Source of the DNA: Nonomuraea sp. NEAU-A123
GTDB taxonomy: Bacteria; Actinomycetota; Actinomycetes; Streptosporangiales; Streptosporangiaceae
NCBI RefSeq assembly: GCF_018603905.1
Contig: NZ_JAHFZZ010000003.1
Coordinates: 764,259 to 828,258 of the forward strand
Length of the DNA: 64,000 bases
Reading direction: 5' to 3'
In this document: one piece after another, positions 44,102 through 53,636 of the stretch
How positions within the stretch are numbered: position 1 is the first letter of the stretch
How the letters are laid out: each line of letters starts with the position of its first letter
Made by a program: the position numbers and the translations under genes
The notes under the pieces: generated by a model
What the model was told of the DNA's origin: nothing
Databases searched by the model: none
The model's input: the letters and a program-made list of their open reading frames with translations, nothing else

Positions 44102-44894
44102 GTCTGAATTCTCCCTGTAGTAAATCGCCGCAACAGCCCGTCCGTGCGCGGACTGCGTTGAACAGCGATTACCGAATGTGACCGCTCAGAGAGTACCCAA
44201 TGGCTGAACAGGTATAAGGGTCGATGACGGTCAGATAACGGCAATGGTTGAGGCCTTAGGATCAAATAAAGATCGGTACAATGCAAAGCCTGCCCGATGG
44301 CATACATTTGGTTTCTATCGGCTATTTCCATAAAGTTTGCAGGTCAGTGCCATCGCTGCGGCTCTGTGCGACCCGGGGATGCCTCGCCGAATAATCTCGT
44401 ATCCCTGAGAGTCGGCCAGTCCTTTGTTTGCCGACATGGTCAGTCAGGTCTGAATTACCGGTAATGTCGTGAATTGCGGACTATCATGCTCGTTTGGCCT
44501 CGCCGAGGGGACCGCTCGACTCCTTTGAGGGGGTCGAGTCATGGAGTGAGCCGCGATGAAGGCCACCGCCGAGTGCCGGCTCGGGTGGGCCAGCGGTTGA
44601 CGGGGTTTCTGTCTTCCACAGAGCTGACCAGCCCGATCTCAGGTCCGTGACTCGGATCGAAGGGGTGCAGGCCTGTTGTCCGTATACGGCCCAAATAAAC
44701 CGCCAGAGACAGTACGGCAAAGCGCGAACTGCCCGGTTGATTGTGCTCGCAATTGCTTCCTGGCGTGGCGTGGGGCTTGTTCAGCCCTGGTGGGCGTGAG
44801 CTGGTTTATGGTGGCGTTGCCCGGATCGCGTGATCATTGAGTGGTGCGTGGCGATCTCCCCCCCTTGATGGGAAATCGAGGTAGAGGAGAGATC
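44102..44894. other. long intergenic region
   Basis: About 790 bp, partly A+T-richer than the surroundings (44160-44350), between divergent exported-protein genes. A hairpin with CTCGAC/GTCGAG arms lies near 44515-44537. A 78-codon minus-strand frame at 44484-44720 has no ribosome site or recognised domain. It must hold the promoters of both flanking genes; none is clear enough to mark. Confidence 0.45.
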
Positions 44895-46400
44895 ATGGCG
44901 CGCAGACGTACCGCCGTCTTGGGATGTGTTTTGGCAGTCAGCGTCCTTACCCTGACGGACGCTCCGGCCGTCGCCCAGCCCGAGACCGCGGGTGCCGCGG
45001 TCAATGCGGGCGTCCGGAAACCACCGCCGGGCATGGTCGAGGCACTTCAGCGTGACCTTGGTCTCAGCGCCGCACAGGTCCAAGCCCGGCTGCTCAACGA
45101 GATCCGACTGACACCGATCGCGACCCAACTCCGCCGCAGGCTCGGTAGCCGATTCGGCGGTTCCTGGCTCTCGGGAACCATTGCCCAGACCCTCGTGGTC
45201 GGCACCGCCCGGGCCTCCGACATCCCCCAGATCCTCGCCGCGGGCGCTCGGCCAGAGGTCGTCTCCCGGTCGCTGGCCGAGCTCCATGTGATCAAGGACA
45301 AGCTTGACGCCGCGCTGCCCGCCCATCCCCCTAACGTGGGCAGTGTGCGCTATGTCGACGTGCGCAACAACATCGTCACGGTCTTGTCCGAAGACCCCAT
45401 GAAGACCGAGGACATCATCAAGGGCATCGGTGTGGACACGTCCGCGGTGAGGGTGCTGGCGTCCGGTGAGCGGCCTCGGCCCCTGTACGACCTGGTGGGT
45501 GGCGACCCCTACTACATCGGCACCTCGGCCCGCTGCTCGATTGGCTTCTCGGTCGTCAAAGGCACCCAGCGCGGGTTCGTCAGCGCCGGTCACTGCGGTA
45601 AGGCGGGCAACACCACCACCGGCTTCAACCGGGTCGCCCAGGGCACCTTCCAGGCGTCGACCTTCCCCGGCAGTGACTTCTCCTGGATCGGCGTCAACAG
45701 CAACTGGACGCCCAAGCCATCGGTGAACAACGGCAGCGGCGGCGTGGTCAGCGTCGCGGGGTCCAGGGAAGCCATCGAGGGTTCCTCGGTCTGCCGGTCC
45801 GGCTCCACCACCGACTGGCACTGCGGCACCATTCAGCAGCGCAACGCCAGCGTCACCTACCCCCAGGGCAACATCTTCGAGCTCACCCGGACCAACGTCT
45901 GCGCCGAGCCCGGTGACTCCGGCGGCTCCTTCATCTCCGTCGACCAGGCCCAGGGAGTCACCTCCGGCGGTTCCGGTGACTGTGATTCGGGCGGCACCAC
46001 CTACTTCCAGCCGATCAACGAGATCCTCATAACCTACGGCCTGAGCCTGGTGACCACCGCGGGCAACCCTCCGCCGCCGACCACGGGCACTTGCACCGGC
46101 TTCCCGCACACCGTCACCGGCACCCTGGCCAGTGGTGGGTCCGCCTACCAGCCGAACAACCTCTACTACTACTCGGGCGTGAGCGGGGTGCACTCGGCCT
46201 GCCTGGACGGTCCCGACGGCACCGACTTCGACCTCTACCTGCAAAAGTGGAACGGTCGGGGCTGGGTCACCGTCGCCGCCGCCGAAGGACCGAACCCTGA
46301 CGAGAAGATCACCTACACCGGCACGTACGGCTACTACCGCTACCGAGTGAACTCCTCCAGTGGTTCCGGCCCCTACCTTCTGGGTTACAAGGCGCCGTAG
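44895..46400 (+). CDS. secreted S1-family (alpha-lytic/streptogrisin-type) serine protease
   Basis: The 501-aa preproenzyme starts at ATG 44895 after GAGGAGA. It has a signal peptide (about 1-27), an alpha-lytic-protease prodomain (about 45-195; MVEALQRDLGLSAAQVQARL), and a chymotrypsin-fold catalytic domain. The triad is His233 (SAGHCG), Asp261 (SDFSWIG) and Ser342 (EPGDSGGS), with paired Cys for disulfides. After a Pro/Thr linker (NPPPPTTGTC) comes a C-terminal beta domain of pre-peptidase type (about 405-501; DFDLYLQKWNGRGWVTVA). It degrades extracellular protein. It converges with the SulP gene. Confidence 0.93.
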   Translation: MARRRTAVLGCVLAVSVLTLTDAPAVAQPETAGAAVNAGVRKPPPGMVEALQRDLGLSAAQVQARLLNEIRLTPIATQLRRRLGSRFGGSWLSGTIAQTLVVGTARASDIPQILAAGARPEVVSRSLAELHVIKDKLDAALPAHPPNVGSVRYVDVRNNIVTVLSEDPMKTEDIIKGIGVDTSAVRVLASGERPRPLYDLVGGDPYYIGTSARCSIGFSVVKGTQRGFVSAGHCGKAGNTTTGFNRVAQGTFQASTFPGSDFSWIGVNSNWTPKPSVNNGSGGVVSVAGSREAIEGSSVCRSGSTTDWHCGTIQQRNASVTYPQGNIFELTRTNVCAEPGDSGGSFISVDQAQGVTSGGSGDCDSGGTTYFQPINEILITYGLSLVTTAGNPPPPTTGTCTGFPHTVTGTLASGGSAYQPNNLYYYSGVSGVHSACLDGPDGTDFDLYLQKWNGRGWVTVAAAEGPNPDEKITYTGTYGYYRYRVNSSSGSGPYLLGYKAP

Positions 46401-46433
46401 CGTTCCACGCTGCTCGCTCGCCTTCTCATCGAA

Positions 46434-46568
46434 GGGCGTCTAAATAGCGCGATAAGGACTGCTAAAAACAGCCGACCGCGGCTGAGCTCACTCCTCGCCC
46501 CTGACCGCAGGAGGCCCGTCCCCTGGGCGAGTTGACTGCTGCTCAAAGGCGGCCACCGCGGTCGGCAG
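46434..46568. repeat. second copy of the 135-bp SulP-tail repeat
   Basis: Covers the last codons of the SulP gene and its 3' flank. About 85% identical to 39403-39537, same orientation, 7 kb away. Confidence 0.75.
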
Positions 46569-48194
46569 CGTCGGAAACAGGTGCTCAGGACCGATCGCGG
46601 CAGTAAGCCCGTAGGCATCGAGTGAGGTGCGCAGGTCCTGCTTGACCCTGGCCATCGCGAACACGAGGCCCCGGCGGACCAGTTCGGCGCGCAACGCCTC
46701 GACGGCGTCCAAGGCGGTGACATCCACCTCGACGTTGGCCTCGACGTTGAGCACGAACCACGAGACCTCGCCCTCATGCTGGTCGACGGCGGCCAGAGCG
46801 CGGCGCCGGAAGTCCTGGGCGTTGGCGAAGAAGAGCGGGGAATCGTAGCGGTAGACGATCAGGCCGGGCACCATGCGCGCCTCGGGATAGTCGTCGACGT
46901 CGTGCATGCCGGCCAGCCCCGGCACGAGGCCCAGGATCGCGTCGTGGGGGCGGGCCACGCGGGCCAGCATTTCGGCCACGGACAAGGCGACCGCGAGCAG
47001 CACCCCGTACAGGATGTCGAAGACCAGCACCCCGGCGAACGCGCCGAGAGCGAGCAGCAGTTCGCTGCGCCTGAAGGCGGCCAGCCTGCGGAACTCTGCC
47101 AGGTCGATCAGCCGGAAAGCCGCGTAGACCACGATGGCGCCGAGCGCGGCGGCGGGGAAGTGGGTGAGCAACGGGCCGGCGAACAACAGCACCGCGACCA
47201 CTCCCACCAGGGCCACCAGGGAGTAAAGCTGGGTGCGGCCGCCCGCCGCGTCGCCGAGCGCGGTACGGCTGCCGCTGCTGCTCACCGGGAACCCACGCAG
47301 AACCCCGGCGCCCACGTTGGCCACGCCGAAGGCGAGCAGCTCCCGGTTGGCGTTGATCTCCTGGTTGTGCCTGGCGGAGAAGGAACGCGCGGTGAGCATG
47401 TTGTCGCTGTAGCCCACCAGGAGCACGCCGAGGGCGGGCAGCGCCAGATCGCTGAGCGCGCCGAGGGCCGGCATGGCCGGGATCGGCAACCCGGAGGGGA
47501 TCGTGCCGACCACCTTGATCCCGTAGCGCTCCAGTCCGAAGACCGTGACGCAGCCGGTGGCCAGCAGCACGGCGAGGAGGGGCGCGGGCGCCCGTGGCCA
47601 GCGCCACTGCAGCAGGAAGAGGAAGGCCAGGACGGTCCCGGCCAGCAGCAGCGTCCACGGATGCAGCTTTGGCAACCCGCCGGCGAAGGAGACCAGTTGG
47701 TCACGGAAGGTGTCGCCGGACACCGAGGTCCTGGTGAGCTTGCCGAGCTGACTGACGATCATGATGACCGCCACGCCGGCCAGGTAGCCGACCAGGATGG
47801 GCTTGGACAGCAGGTCGGCGACGAACCCCAGCCGCAGCAACCAGCAGACCAGCGCGAGCAGCCCGACGACGACGGCCAGACCGGCCGCGAGCGCTGCGTA
47901 TCTGCCCGGATCACCCCCGGCCAGCGGGCCGATGGCGGCGGCCGTCATGAGCGCGGTCGTCGACTCGGGGCCGATCGACAGCTGCCGGGAGGAGCCGAGG
48001 AGCGCGTACAGCGCCAGCGGGGCCAGGCTGGCCCACAGCCCGGCCACGGGAGGCAGCCCGGCGACCGTGGCGTACGCCATGACCTGGGGGACCAGGTAAG
48101 CGGCCACGGTGAGCCCGGCCAGCAGATCACCGCGCAGCCATTCGCGCTGATATCCGGGCAGAAGTGAGGTCACGTTCTGCTTTGTACCGCACAC
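46488..48194 (-). CDS. SulP-family anion transporter with STAS domain
   Basis: The 568-aa protein has about 10-12 transmembrane segments (residues 20-420), including the SulP signature region GLTVAAYLVPQVMAYATVAGLPPVAGLW. A C-terminal cytoplasmic STAS domain (about 440-555; IVYRYDSPLFFANAQDFRRR, WFVLNVEANVEVDVTALDAVEAL) follows. Members carry sulfate, bicarbonate or dicarboxylates by proton or Na symport; the substrate cannot be told. GTG 48194 has AAGGG upstream. It converges with the S1 protease gene and is divergent from the SGNH hydrolase gene. Confidence 0.93.
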   Translation of the reverse strand: MCGTKQNVTSLLPGYQREWLRGDLLAGLTVAAYLVPQVMAYATVAGLPPVAGLWASLAPLALYALLGSSRQLSIGPESTTALMTAAAIGPLAGGDPGRYAALAAGLAVVVGLLALVCWLLRLGFVADLLSKPILVGYLAGVAVIMIVSQLGKLTRTSVSGDTFRDQLVSFAGGLPKLHPWTLLLAGTVLAFLFLLQWRWPRAPAPLLAVLLATGCVTVFGLERYGIKVVGTIPSGLPIPAMPALGALSDLALPALGVLLVGYSDNMLTARSFSARHNQEINANRELLAFGVANVGAGVLRGFPVSSSGSRTALGDAAGGRTQLYSLVALVGVVAVLLFAGPLLTHFPAAALGAIVVYAAFRLIDLAEFRRLAAFRRSELLLALGAFAGVLVFDILYGVLLAVALSVAEMLARVARPHDAILGLVPGLAGMHDVDDYPEARMVPGLIVYRYDSPLFFANAQDFRRRALAAVDQHEGEVSWFVLNVEANVEVDVTALDAVEALRAELVRRGLVFAMARVKQDLRTSLDAYGLTAAIGPEHLFPTLPTAVAAFEQQSTRPGDGPPAVRGEE

Positions 48195-48316
48195 CGAGGC
48201 CCTTAAGGCTCAGGGTGGTCGGGCGGAGAGCACCTGATGTTAGCGGCGGCCCGGCGGCGGATGATGCGTGCAGCAATGCCACCCGTTTCGTTCCCTCCGA
48301 ACAGGAAGGCAGGCTC

Positions 48317-50056
48317 ATGCACCCACCGCGCCGGTTATCGCGGTTCGGCCTGATCGGAGTCGTGGCCGCACTCGCCACGACCATGTTGAGCGGCGTTCCG
48401 GCCAGCGCAGGACCGCCGACCGTCCGGCCGACAACGCCGCCGACCGTACCGACGCTCACGCCTGTCCCTCCGCCCACCATCCCGCCGACCGTGCAGCCGA
48501 CGCCGGTGCCGCTCATCTGGGCGGGCTTCGGCGACAGTTACACGAGCGGTGAAGGCGCGAGCCGGAACCACGTCTACAAGGGAAAGCCGAACGGCGACGA
48601 GGACTGGCGGCACCAGAGCGGGCTCGCGCCGTTCCTTCTGGCGTTCGACTACCTGAAGGTGAACCGCTACCAGCTCGGCGACTACACGGTCTTCCCCACC
48701 GAGATCCCCACCACGTGGGGCAACGACCGGATGATCTTCAACGCGTCGTCCGGGGCCGAGACCATACACCTCACCCAGCCGCAGACCGAGTGCAAGAAGT
48801 GCACCGCCATCAGGAACGCGCCCCAGCTCCAGGGCGTCCCCTCCAACACCAACCTCGTCTACTTCGGGCTCGGCGGCAACGACGCCGGCTTCGGGTCGCT
48901 GATGTCCACCGCGTTCGACGTGTACTTCTGGCGGTGGACCAGGGCGAACTGGGTCGCCCGGCAGATCCGCGCCGTTCAGATGGAGGTCAACCGGCTGATC
49001 CAGAAGATGCCGCAGGTCTCGGCGAACGTCGAACAGGGCCTGGTGGAGGTGAACAAGGCCGCGAACCAGGCGGACATCATCGTCGCGCTCTACCCGCTGG
49101 CCATCAAACAGTCCGGCAACTCTGACACCACGCAGATCTCCGGCGCGGCGCTGGACCTGATGTATCCGTTCGCCGTCGAGGTGAACAAGGCGATCAAGGA
49201 CGCGGTCGACCGGTTCCGTGTCAGGTTCCCGAACGTCAAGGTGCACGTGTTCGACCCGAACACGGCGGGGCCGAACAACACCAGCGTGGTGGCCGGTCAC
49301 GAGCTCGGCCAGCCGGACTCGTACTTCAACGGGGTGCGCTACCGGGGCAGCATCTTCGCGCAGTTCCGGTTCTTCTCGGCGTACCAGGAGAGCTTCCACC
49401 CCAACGAGCCGGGCGCCGTGGTGCTCGGACAGGCGCTGGCGACCTGGATGACCAACGAGTTCCCCGCCTGGTTCCCGAACGGGCCCGATTTCAACCGCGT
49501 CCATGTGGACGCGCAGGCCTCCGCCGAGGACCCGGACGCCGACCAGCAGTTCGAGGAATGGGCGCTGGCTCATCCGGATGAGGTGTGCGAGGAGACCGAC
49601 ATCGACAGCATCTGCCACTTCATCAACACAGATGGTGAGATAACCATCCCGATCGAGGTGGTCCTCAATCCGGTCCCGCTCCAGCCGATCCCCGGAGCGC
49701 CCGCGGTCGGCGGCCCAGGGGGCGGCGGCCCCGGCGGCGGCCCGTCACCGTCGACCTGGATTCCGGCCACCTACAGCAGCGCGCCGTCCGGCCTCCCGCC
49801 GAGCGGCATCCCGTTCGACAACACCCCCACATCGGACCCCTGCGAGATCAAGACCGCGGAGCCGGGGTTGCAGGTGACCGTGACGGTCACGACCTCCACG
49901 CTGAGCGGCGGTGGTCTGAGCAACCCCATCGATCTCACCTGGGTCCAGTTCATGCGGACCCAGAAATCCGACCCCTGCCAGAAGAAGGAGAAGATCGACC
50001 CGAAGGACATCCAGCAGATGATCGACGACTGGCTGTCCACGGGTGACAGCGACTGA
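48317..50056 (+). CDS. secreted SGNH/GDSL hydrolase
   Basis: The 579-aa exported protein starts at ATG 48317 after AGGAAGG. A signal peptide (about 1-32) and a Pro/Thr linker precede an SGNH esterase domain. It has block I GFGDSYTSGEG (Ser74), block III GLGGNDAGFGSL and block V SFHPNEPGA with the catalytic His. The C-terminal about 170 residues are Pro/Gly-rich (GGPGGGGPGGGP) with a short beta part. It probably hydrolyses lipid or carbohydrate esters outside the cell. Confidence 0.88.
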   Translation: MHPPRRLSRFGLIGVVAALATTMLSGVPASAGPPTVRPTTPPTVPTLTPVPPPTIPPTVQPTPVPLIWAGFGDSYTSGEGASRNHVYKGKPNGDEDWRHQSGLAPFLLAFDYLKVNRYQLGDYTVFPTEIPTTWGNDRMIFNASSGAETIHLTQPQTECKKCTAIRNAPQLQGVPSNTNLVYFGLGGNDAGFGSLMSTAFDVYFWRWTRANWVARQIRAVQMEVNRLIQKMPQVSANVEQGLVEVNKAANQADIIVALYPLAIKQSGNSDTTQISGAALDLMYPFAVEVNKAIKDAVDRFRVRFPNVKVHVFDPNTAGPNNTSVVAGHELGQPDSYFNGVRYRGSIFAQFRFFSAYQESFHPNEPGAVVLGQALATWMTNEFPAWFPNGPDFNRVHVDAQASAEDPDADQQFEEWALAHPDEVCEETDIDSICHFINTDGEITIPIEVVLNPVPLQPIPGAPAVGGPGGGGPGGGPSPSTWIPATYSSAPSGLPPSGIPFDNTPTSDPCEIKTAEPGLQVTVTVTTSTLSGGGLSNPIDLTWVQFMRTQKSDPCQKKEKIDPKDIQQMIDDWLSTGDSD

Positions 50057-50083
50057 TCGGCACCGACCACGCCACACTCAGGA

Positions 50084-50941
50084 TCAAAGCCCCGCCTGCT
50101 CGTCCTGCTCGGCCTGCTGGGCGAGCAGGCGGTGGCGGTTGGCTCGGTTGGCCTCCTGCCGGATCGGATCCGGGATGGGCGCCGCGAGCAGGAGGCGCTG
50201 CGTGTACGGATGCTCGGGGCGTGACGTCACGACATCCCCGTCCCCGTCCTCGACCAGCTCCCCTCGATACATCACCGCCACCCGATGGCTGATGTAGCGC
50301 ACGACGCCCAGGTCGTGCGAGACGAACAAGTAGGCCACGCCGAGCGACTCCTGCAGCTCGATCAACAGATCGAGCACGGTCGCCTGGGTCGACAGATCCA
50401 GTGCCGACACGGGCTCGTCACAGACGACGAGCTTCGGCCGCAGTGCGAGTGCCCGGGCGATCGCGACTCGCTGGCGCTGGCCGCCGCTGAACTCCCGCGC
50501 ATAGCGGTCCACGGCGTCCTTCGGCAGTTGAACCTTGTCGAGGAGTTCGCGTACCTGCGCCTTGGCGGCCTGACGCTTGACGCCCGTGATCCAGAGTGGC
50601 TCGGTGAGGATGTCGCCGACCGTCATGCTCGGGTTGAGCGAGGTGTAGGGATCCTGGAAGACCACCTGCAGCTCGCGCGCGAGCCCGCGACGCTCACGGC
50701 GCGAGGCATGCCCGATCTCCCGGTCCTCGAACCGAATCGAGCCGCCGGTCACCGGGGCGAGGCCGAGAATGGCGCGCCCGAGTGTGGTCTTGCCCGAGCC
50801 CGACTCGCCGACCAGACCGACGGTCTCGCCGGCCTTCACGTTGATCGAGACCCCGTGAAGGGCACGGAACGGTTGCGCGCGGAAACCCTTCGACGGGTAC
50901 TCGACAATGAGGTCTCGCACCTCAAGCAGCGATTCAGGCAC
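50084..50941 (-). CDS. Opp/Dpp-type ABC transporter ATP-binding protein (DppF-like)
   Basis: The 285-aa ATPase has Walker A GESGSGKTTLG, the signature EFSGGQRQRVAIARAL, Walker B LVVCDEPVSALD and the C-terminal oligopeptide-ABC extension (HPYTQRLLLAAPIPDP). It starts at GTG 50941, 8 bp inside the previous gene, and is the last gene of the importer operon. It energises uptake together with the fused permease-ATPase. Confidence 0.95.
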   Translation of the reverse strand: MPESLLEVRDLIVEYPSKGFRAQPFRALHGVSINVKAGETVGLVGESGSGKTTLGRAILGLAPVTGGSIRFEDREIGHASRRERRGLARELQVVFQDPYTSLNPSMTVGDILTEPLWITGVKRQAAKAQVRELLDKVQLPKDAVDRYAREFSGGQRQRVAIARALALRPKLVVCDEPVSALDLSTQATVLDLLIELQESLGVAYLFVSHDLGVVRYISHRVAVMYRGELVEDGDGDVVTSRPEHPYTQRLLLAAPIPDPIRQEANRANRHRLLAQQAEQDEQAGL

Positions 50942-52685
50942 GACCGTCCCCCGTAGCCTTCACGCGGGCGAGCCGAGCGGGCCGCCCGTCGAGCATCGAG
51001 CCGAGCAGCGACCGGGTGTAGTCGTGCTGCGGCGTGTCGAAGATCGCCTCAGCGGGCCCGTCCTCGACGATCTCGCCCTGCCTCATCACGAGGACGCGAT
51101 CGCAGATGTCGGCCACGACACCGAAGTCGTGCGTCACGAACAGCACGCCAAGACCCTTCTCCTGCTGCAGGTCACGGAGCAGGTCGAGGATGTCGGCCTG
51201 CACCGTGACGTCGAGTGCCGTGGTCGGCTCGTCGGCGATGAGCAGCTCGGGATCGCAGGACACGGCACCGGCGATGAGGACCCGTTGCGCCATACCGCCG
51301 GAGATCTCGTGCGGGAAGGCGCGGTACGTACGCGCCGGGTCCGGGATGCCCACCCGGGCGAGCAGGTCGAGCACGCGGTCACGAGCCGCCGCGCGGGAGA
51401 GGCCGAGGTGCACCCGGACGACTTCGCTCAGCTGGTTGCCGATCCGGAACGACGGGTCGAGGTTGCTCAACGGCTCCTGCGGGATGTAGCCGATCCGGTG
51501 CCCACGCACGGTGCGCAGGAACGAGGCCGAGCGACCGAGAAGTGGCTCGCCGGCGAGCGCGATCGCCCCGGAGGTGACCTGGCCGCCGGTCGGCAGCAGG
51601 TCGAGCACCGAGAGCGCGACCTGGGTCTTGCCCGATCCGGACTCGCCGACGAGGCCGACGACCTCGCCGTGCGCGACATCGAGCGAGACTCCGTGTACGA
51701 CCTCGACGGAGCCGCCGCTGTAGGCGACACGCAGATCGCGGACCGAGAGCAGCGCGTCCGACGGGACCGCCCCGTTCCCGGCCGGAGGAGCTTTGACGCT
51801 ACGGCGGCGGACCGGCTTCGCGGCGCCGGCCTGCAGGGCATCCCGCAGGCTGCTCGCGACCAGCGCGAGGGCGGCCGAGGTCAGGAAGAGGGCGAGACCC
51901 GGCCAGAACAGCATCTGCGGAGCCTGGAAGATGTTGAGGAAGCCCTCGTTGAGCATGGAGCCCCAGCTAGCGGTCTGAGGGTCGCCGAAGCCGAGGAACT
52001 CCAGTCCAGCCTGGATGTTGATGCAGATCGCCAGCACCATCGCGCTGTGCATGATGAGCGGCCCTCGCACGACGCGAAGCATGTGCCGGGCGATGATCCT
52101 GGTGTCGCTCAGGCCGGACACCAGGGCGGCGTCGATGTAGAGCTCGTTGCGTACCCCGCTCACCGTGGCACGCACCAGGCGGTAGGCGCCGGGCGCGAGA
52201 ATGACGCCGAAGATGACCATCGACGTCCAGATGGAGGGGCCGAACACCGTGCGCAGCGCCAGCAGGACGATGATCGCGGGCAGCGCCTGGAGCAGGTTGG
52301 ACGCCCACGAGCTGACCGAGTCGAAGGTCCGGCCGTAATAGCCGGCGATGAGCCCCGCGGGCAGACCGATGACGAGCGAGGCGAGCAGGGCGATGGTCGC
52401 GCCGAGCAGGCTGACCTGGGCGCCGTACAGAAGCCGGGAGAGCAGGTCGCGGCCGGCGCTGTCGCCGCCGAGCGGGTGCGCGGCGGAGATCGGGGCGAAG
52501 ATGTCGTCGAGCGACGACCGGGCCGGGTCCTGCGGGGCGAGCACGGCCGCCAGCACGGTCGCGAGCACGATGAGCAGCAGGGCCACCAGCGAGATGACTC
52601 CGAGCGGGTCGTGCACCACCTTGCTGATGACGCCGCGCCGTGCCGGCACCGCTGTCGGGGCCGGGATCGGGACGAGCTGACTCAT
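50934..52685 (-). CDS. fused Opp/Dpp permease (DppC-like) and ATPase (DppD-like)
   Basis: Residues about 1-290 of 583 form the DppC-type permease (VISLVALLLIVLATVLAAVLAP, GGDSAGRDLLSRLLYGAQVSLLGA, the EAA loop SGLSDTRIIARHMLRVV). From about 310 follows a complete ATPase (Walker A GESGSGKTQVAL, signature EISGGMAQRVLIAGA, Walker B LLIADEPTTALD, and the HDYTRSLL end). Such DppCD fusions are known in Actinobacteria. ATG 52685 overlaps the dppB stop (ATGA); the frame is open further upstream through dppB antisense-free sequence but starts here. Confidence 0.92.
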   Translation of the reverse strand: MSQLVPIPAPTAVPARRGVISKVVHDPLGVISLVALLLIVLATVLAAVLAPQDPARSSLDDIFAPISAAHPLGGDSAGRDLLSRLLYGAQVSLLGATIALLASLVIGLPAGLIAGYYGRTFDSVSSWASNLLQALPAIIVLLALRTVFGPSIWTSMVIFGVILAPGAYRLVRATVSGVRNELYIDAALVSGLSDTRIIARHMLRVVRGPLIMHSAMVLAICINIQAGLEFLGFGDPQTASWGSMLNEGFLNIFQAPQMLFWPGLALFLTSAALALVASSLRDALQAGAAKPVRRRSVKAPPAGNGAVPSDALLSVRDLRVAYSGGSVEVVHGVSLDVAHGEVVGLVGESGSGKTQVALSVLDLLPTGGQVTSGAIALAGEPLLGRSASFLRTVRGHRIGYIPQEPLSNLDPSFRIGNQLSEVVRVHLGLSRAAARDRVLDLLARVGIPDPARTYRAFPHEISGGMAQRVLIAGAVSCDPELLIADEPTTALDVTVQADILDLLRDLQQEKGLGVLFVTHDFGVVADICDRVLVMRQGEIVEDGPAEAIFDTPQHDYTRSLLGSMLDGRPARLARVKATGDGRA

Positions 52686-53620
52686 GAAAGACGCACCTTC
52701 GGGTTGAGCAGGCCGATGGCGAGGTCGACCACGAGGTTGACCAGTACGACGATGGTGGTCATCACCAGGACCACGCCCATGATGACCGGGACGTCGCCGT
52801 TGACCGCCGCGTTCGTGGCGGCCAGGCCGAGGCCGGGGAGCGCGAAGATGCGCTCGACGAAGACGGCACCGCTGAGCGTGCCGATGAAGGTGAGCGCGAC
52901 GACCGTCAGCGCCGGCGCGCTCGCGTTGCGCAGGACGTGCGCGACGACCCGCCAGGACGGCAGGCCGCGCGCGCGGAGCGTCCGCACGTAATCCTGTTCG
53001 AGGACGTCGATCACGGAACCGCGCACCTGCTGCGCCACGCCGGCGACCGCGCCGACCATGAGCGCGACGATGGGCAGGGTGATCGAGGCCAGCCACTGGC
53101 CGGGCGAGGCGGTGAAGGCGACGAATCCCGTCGCGGGAAACAGCCGCAGTTGCAGCGCGAGGTTCGACACGAGCAGCAGCGCGAGCCAGAACCCCGGCAC
53201 CGCGAAGCCGACGATCGCGAGCACCTGAAGCGCGATGTCGAGGGCGCCCCGGCGGAGCGCGGCGGCGATGCCCAGGGCGAAGGCCAGCAGCGTCGAGACC
53301 AGGATCGAGCCGATCACGACGGTGAGGGTGACGGTGGCCCGGCTGGCGAGCAGGGAGCCTATGGGCTCCGCCGTGAACCAGGAGCGGCCGAGGTCCCCCA
53401 CGAAGAGCTGCCCGACATAGTCGACGAACTGGACGTACAGCGGCCGGTTGACACCAAGCTCGGCCGACTTGGCGGCGACCTGCTCGGGCGTCGCGCTCTC
53501 ACCCAGGATCTGCCGCGCGGCGTTGGCCGCGTTGCCGAACATGAGCAGGAACGTGAGGGAGGGGACTACCAGGAGCACTGACAGACCCGCGCCGATTCTC
53601 TTCGTGAGGAACGCCAACAC
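52682..53620 (-). CDS. Opp/Dpp-type ABC permease (DppB-like)
   Basis: The 312-aa membrane protein has six hydrophobic segments, the periplasmic LGVNRPLYVQFVDYVGQLFVGDLGRSW motif of DppB, and the EAA-type loop EQDYVRTLRARGLPSWRVVAHVLRNA. It starts at GTG 53620, 16 bp after the substrate-binding protein gene. It forms the channel with the permease half of the fused protein. Confidence 0.94.
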   Translation of the reverse strand: MLAFLTKRIGAGLSVLLVVPSLTFLLMFGNAANAARQILGESATPEQVAAKSAELGVNRPLYVQFVDYVGQLFVGDLGRSWFTAEPIGSLLASRATVTLTVVIGSILVSTLLAFALGIAAALRRGALDIALQVLAIVGFAVPGFWLALLLVSNLALQLRLFPATGFVAFTASPGQWLASITLPIVALMVGAVAGVAQQVRGSVIDVLEQDYVRTLRARGLPSWRVVAHVLRNASAPALTVVALTFIGTLSGAVFVERIFALPGLGLAATNAAVNGDVPVIMGVVLVMTTIVVLVNLVVDLAIGLLNPKVRLS

Positions 53621-53636
53621 CTTGACTGCCTGCTTC

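Noticed and set aside
44484..44720. 78-codon minus-strand frame
   Set aside because: No ribosome site or domain; kept only in the intergenic description.
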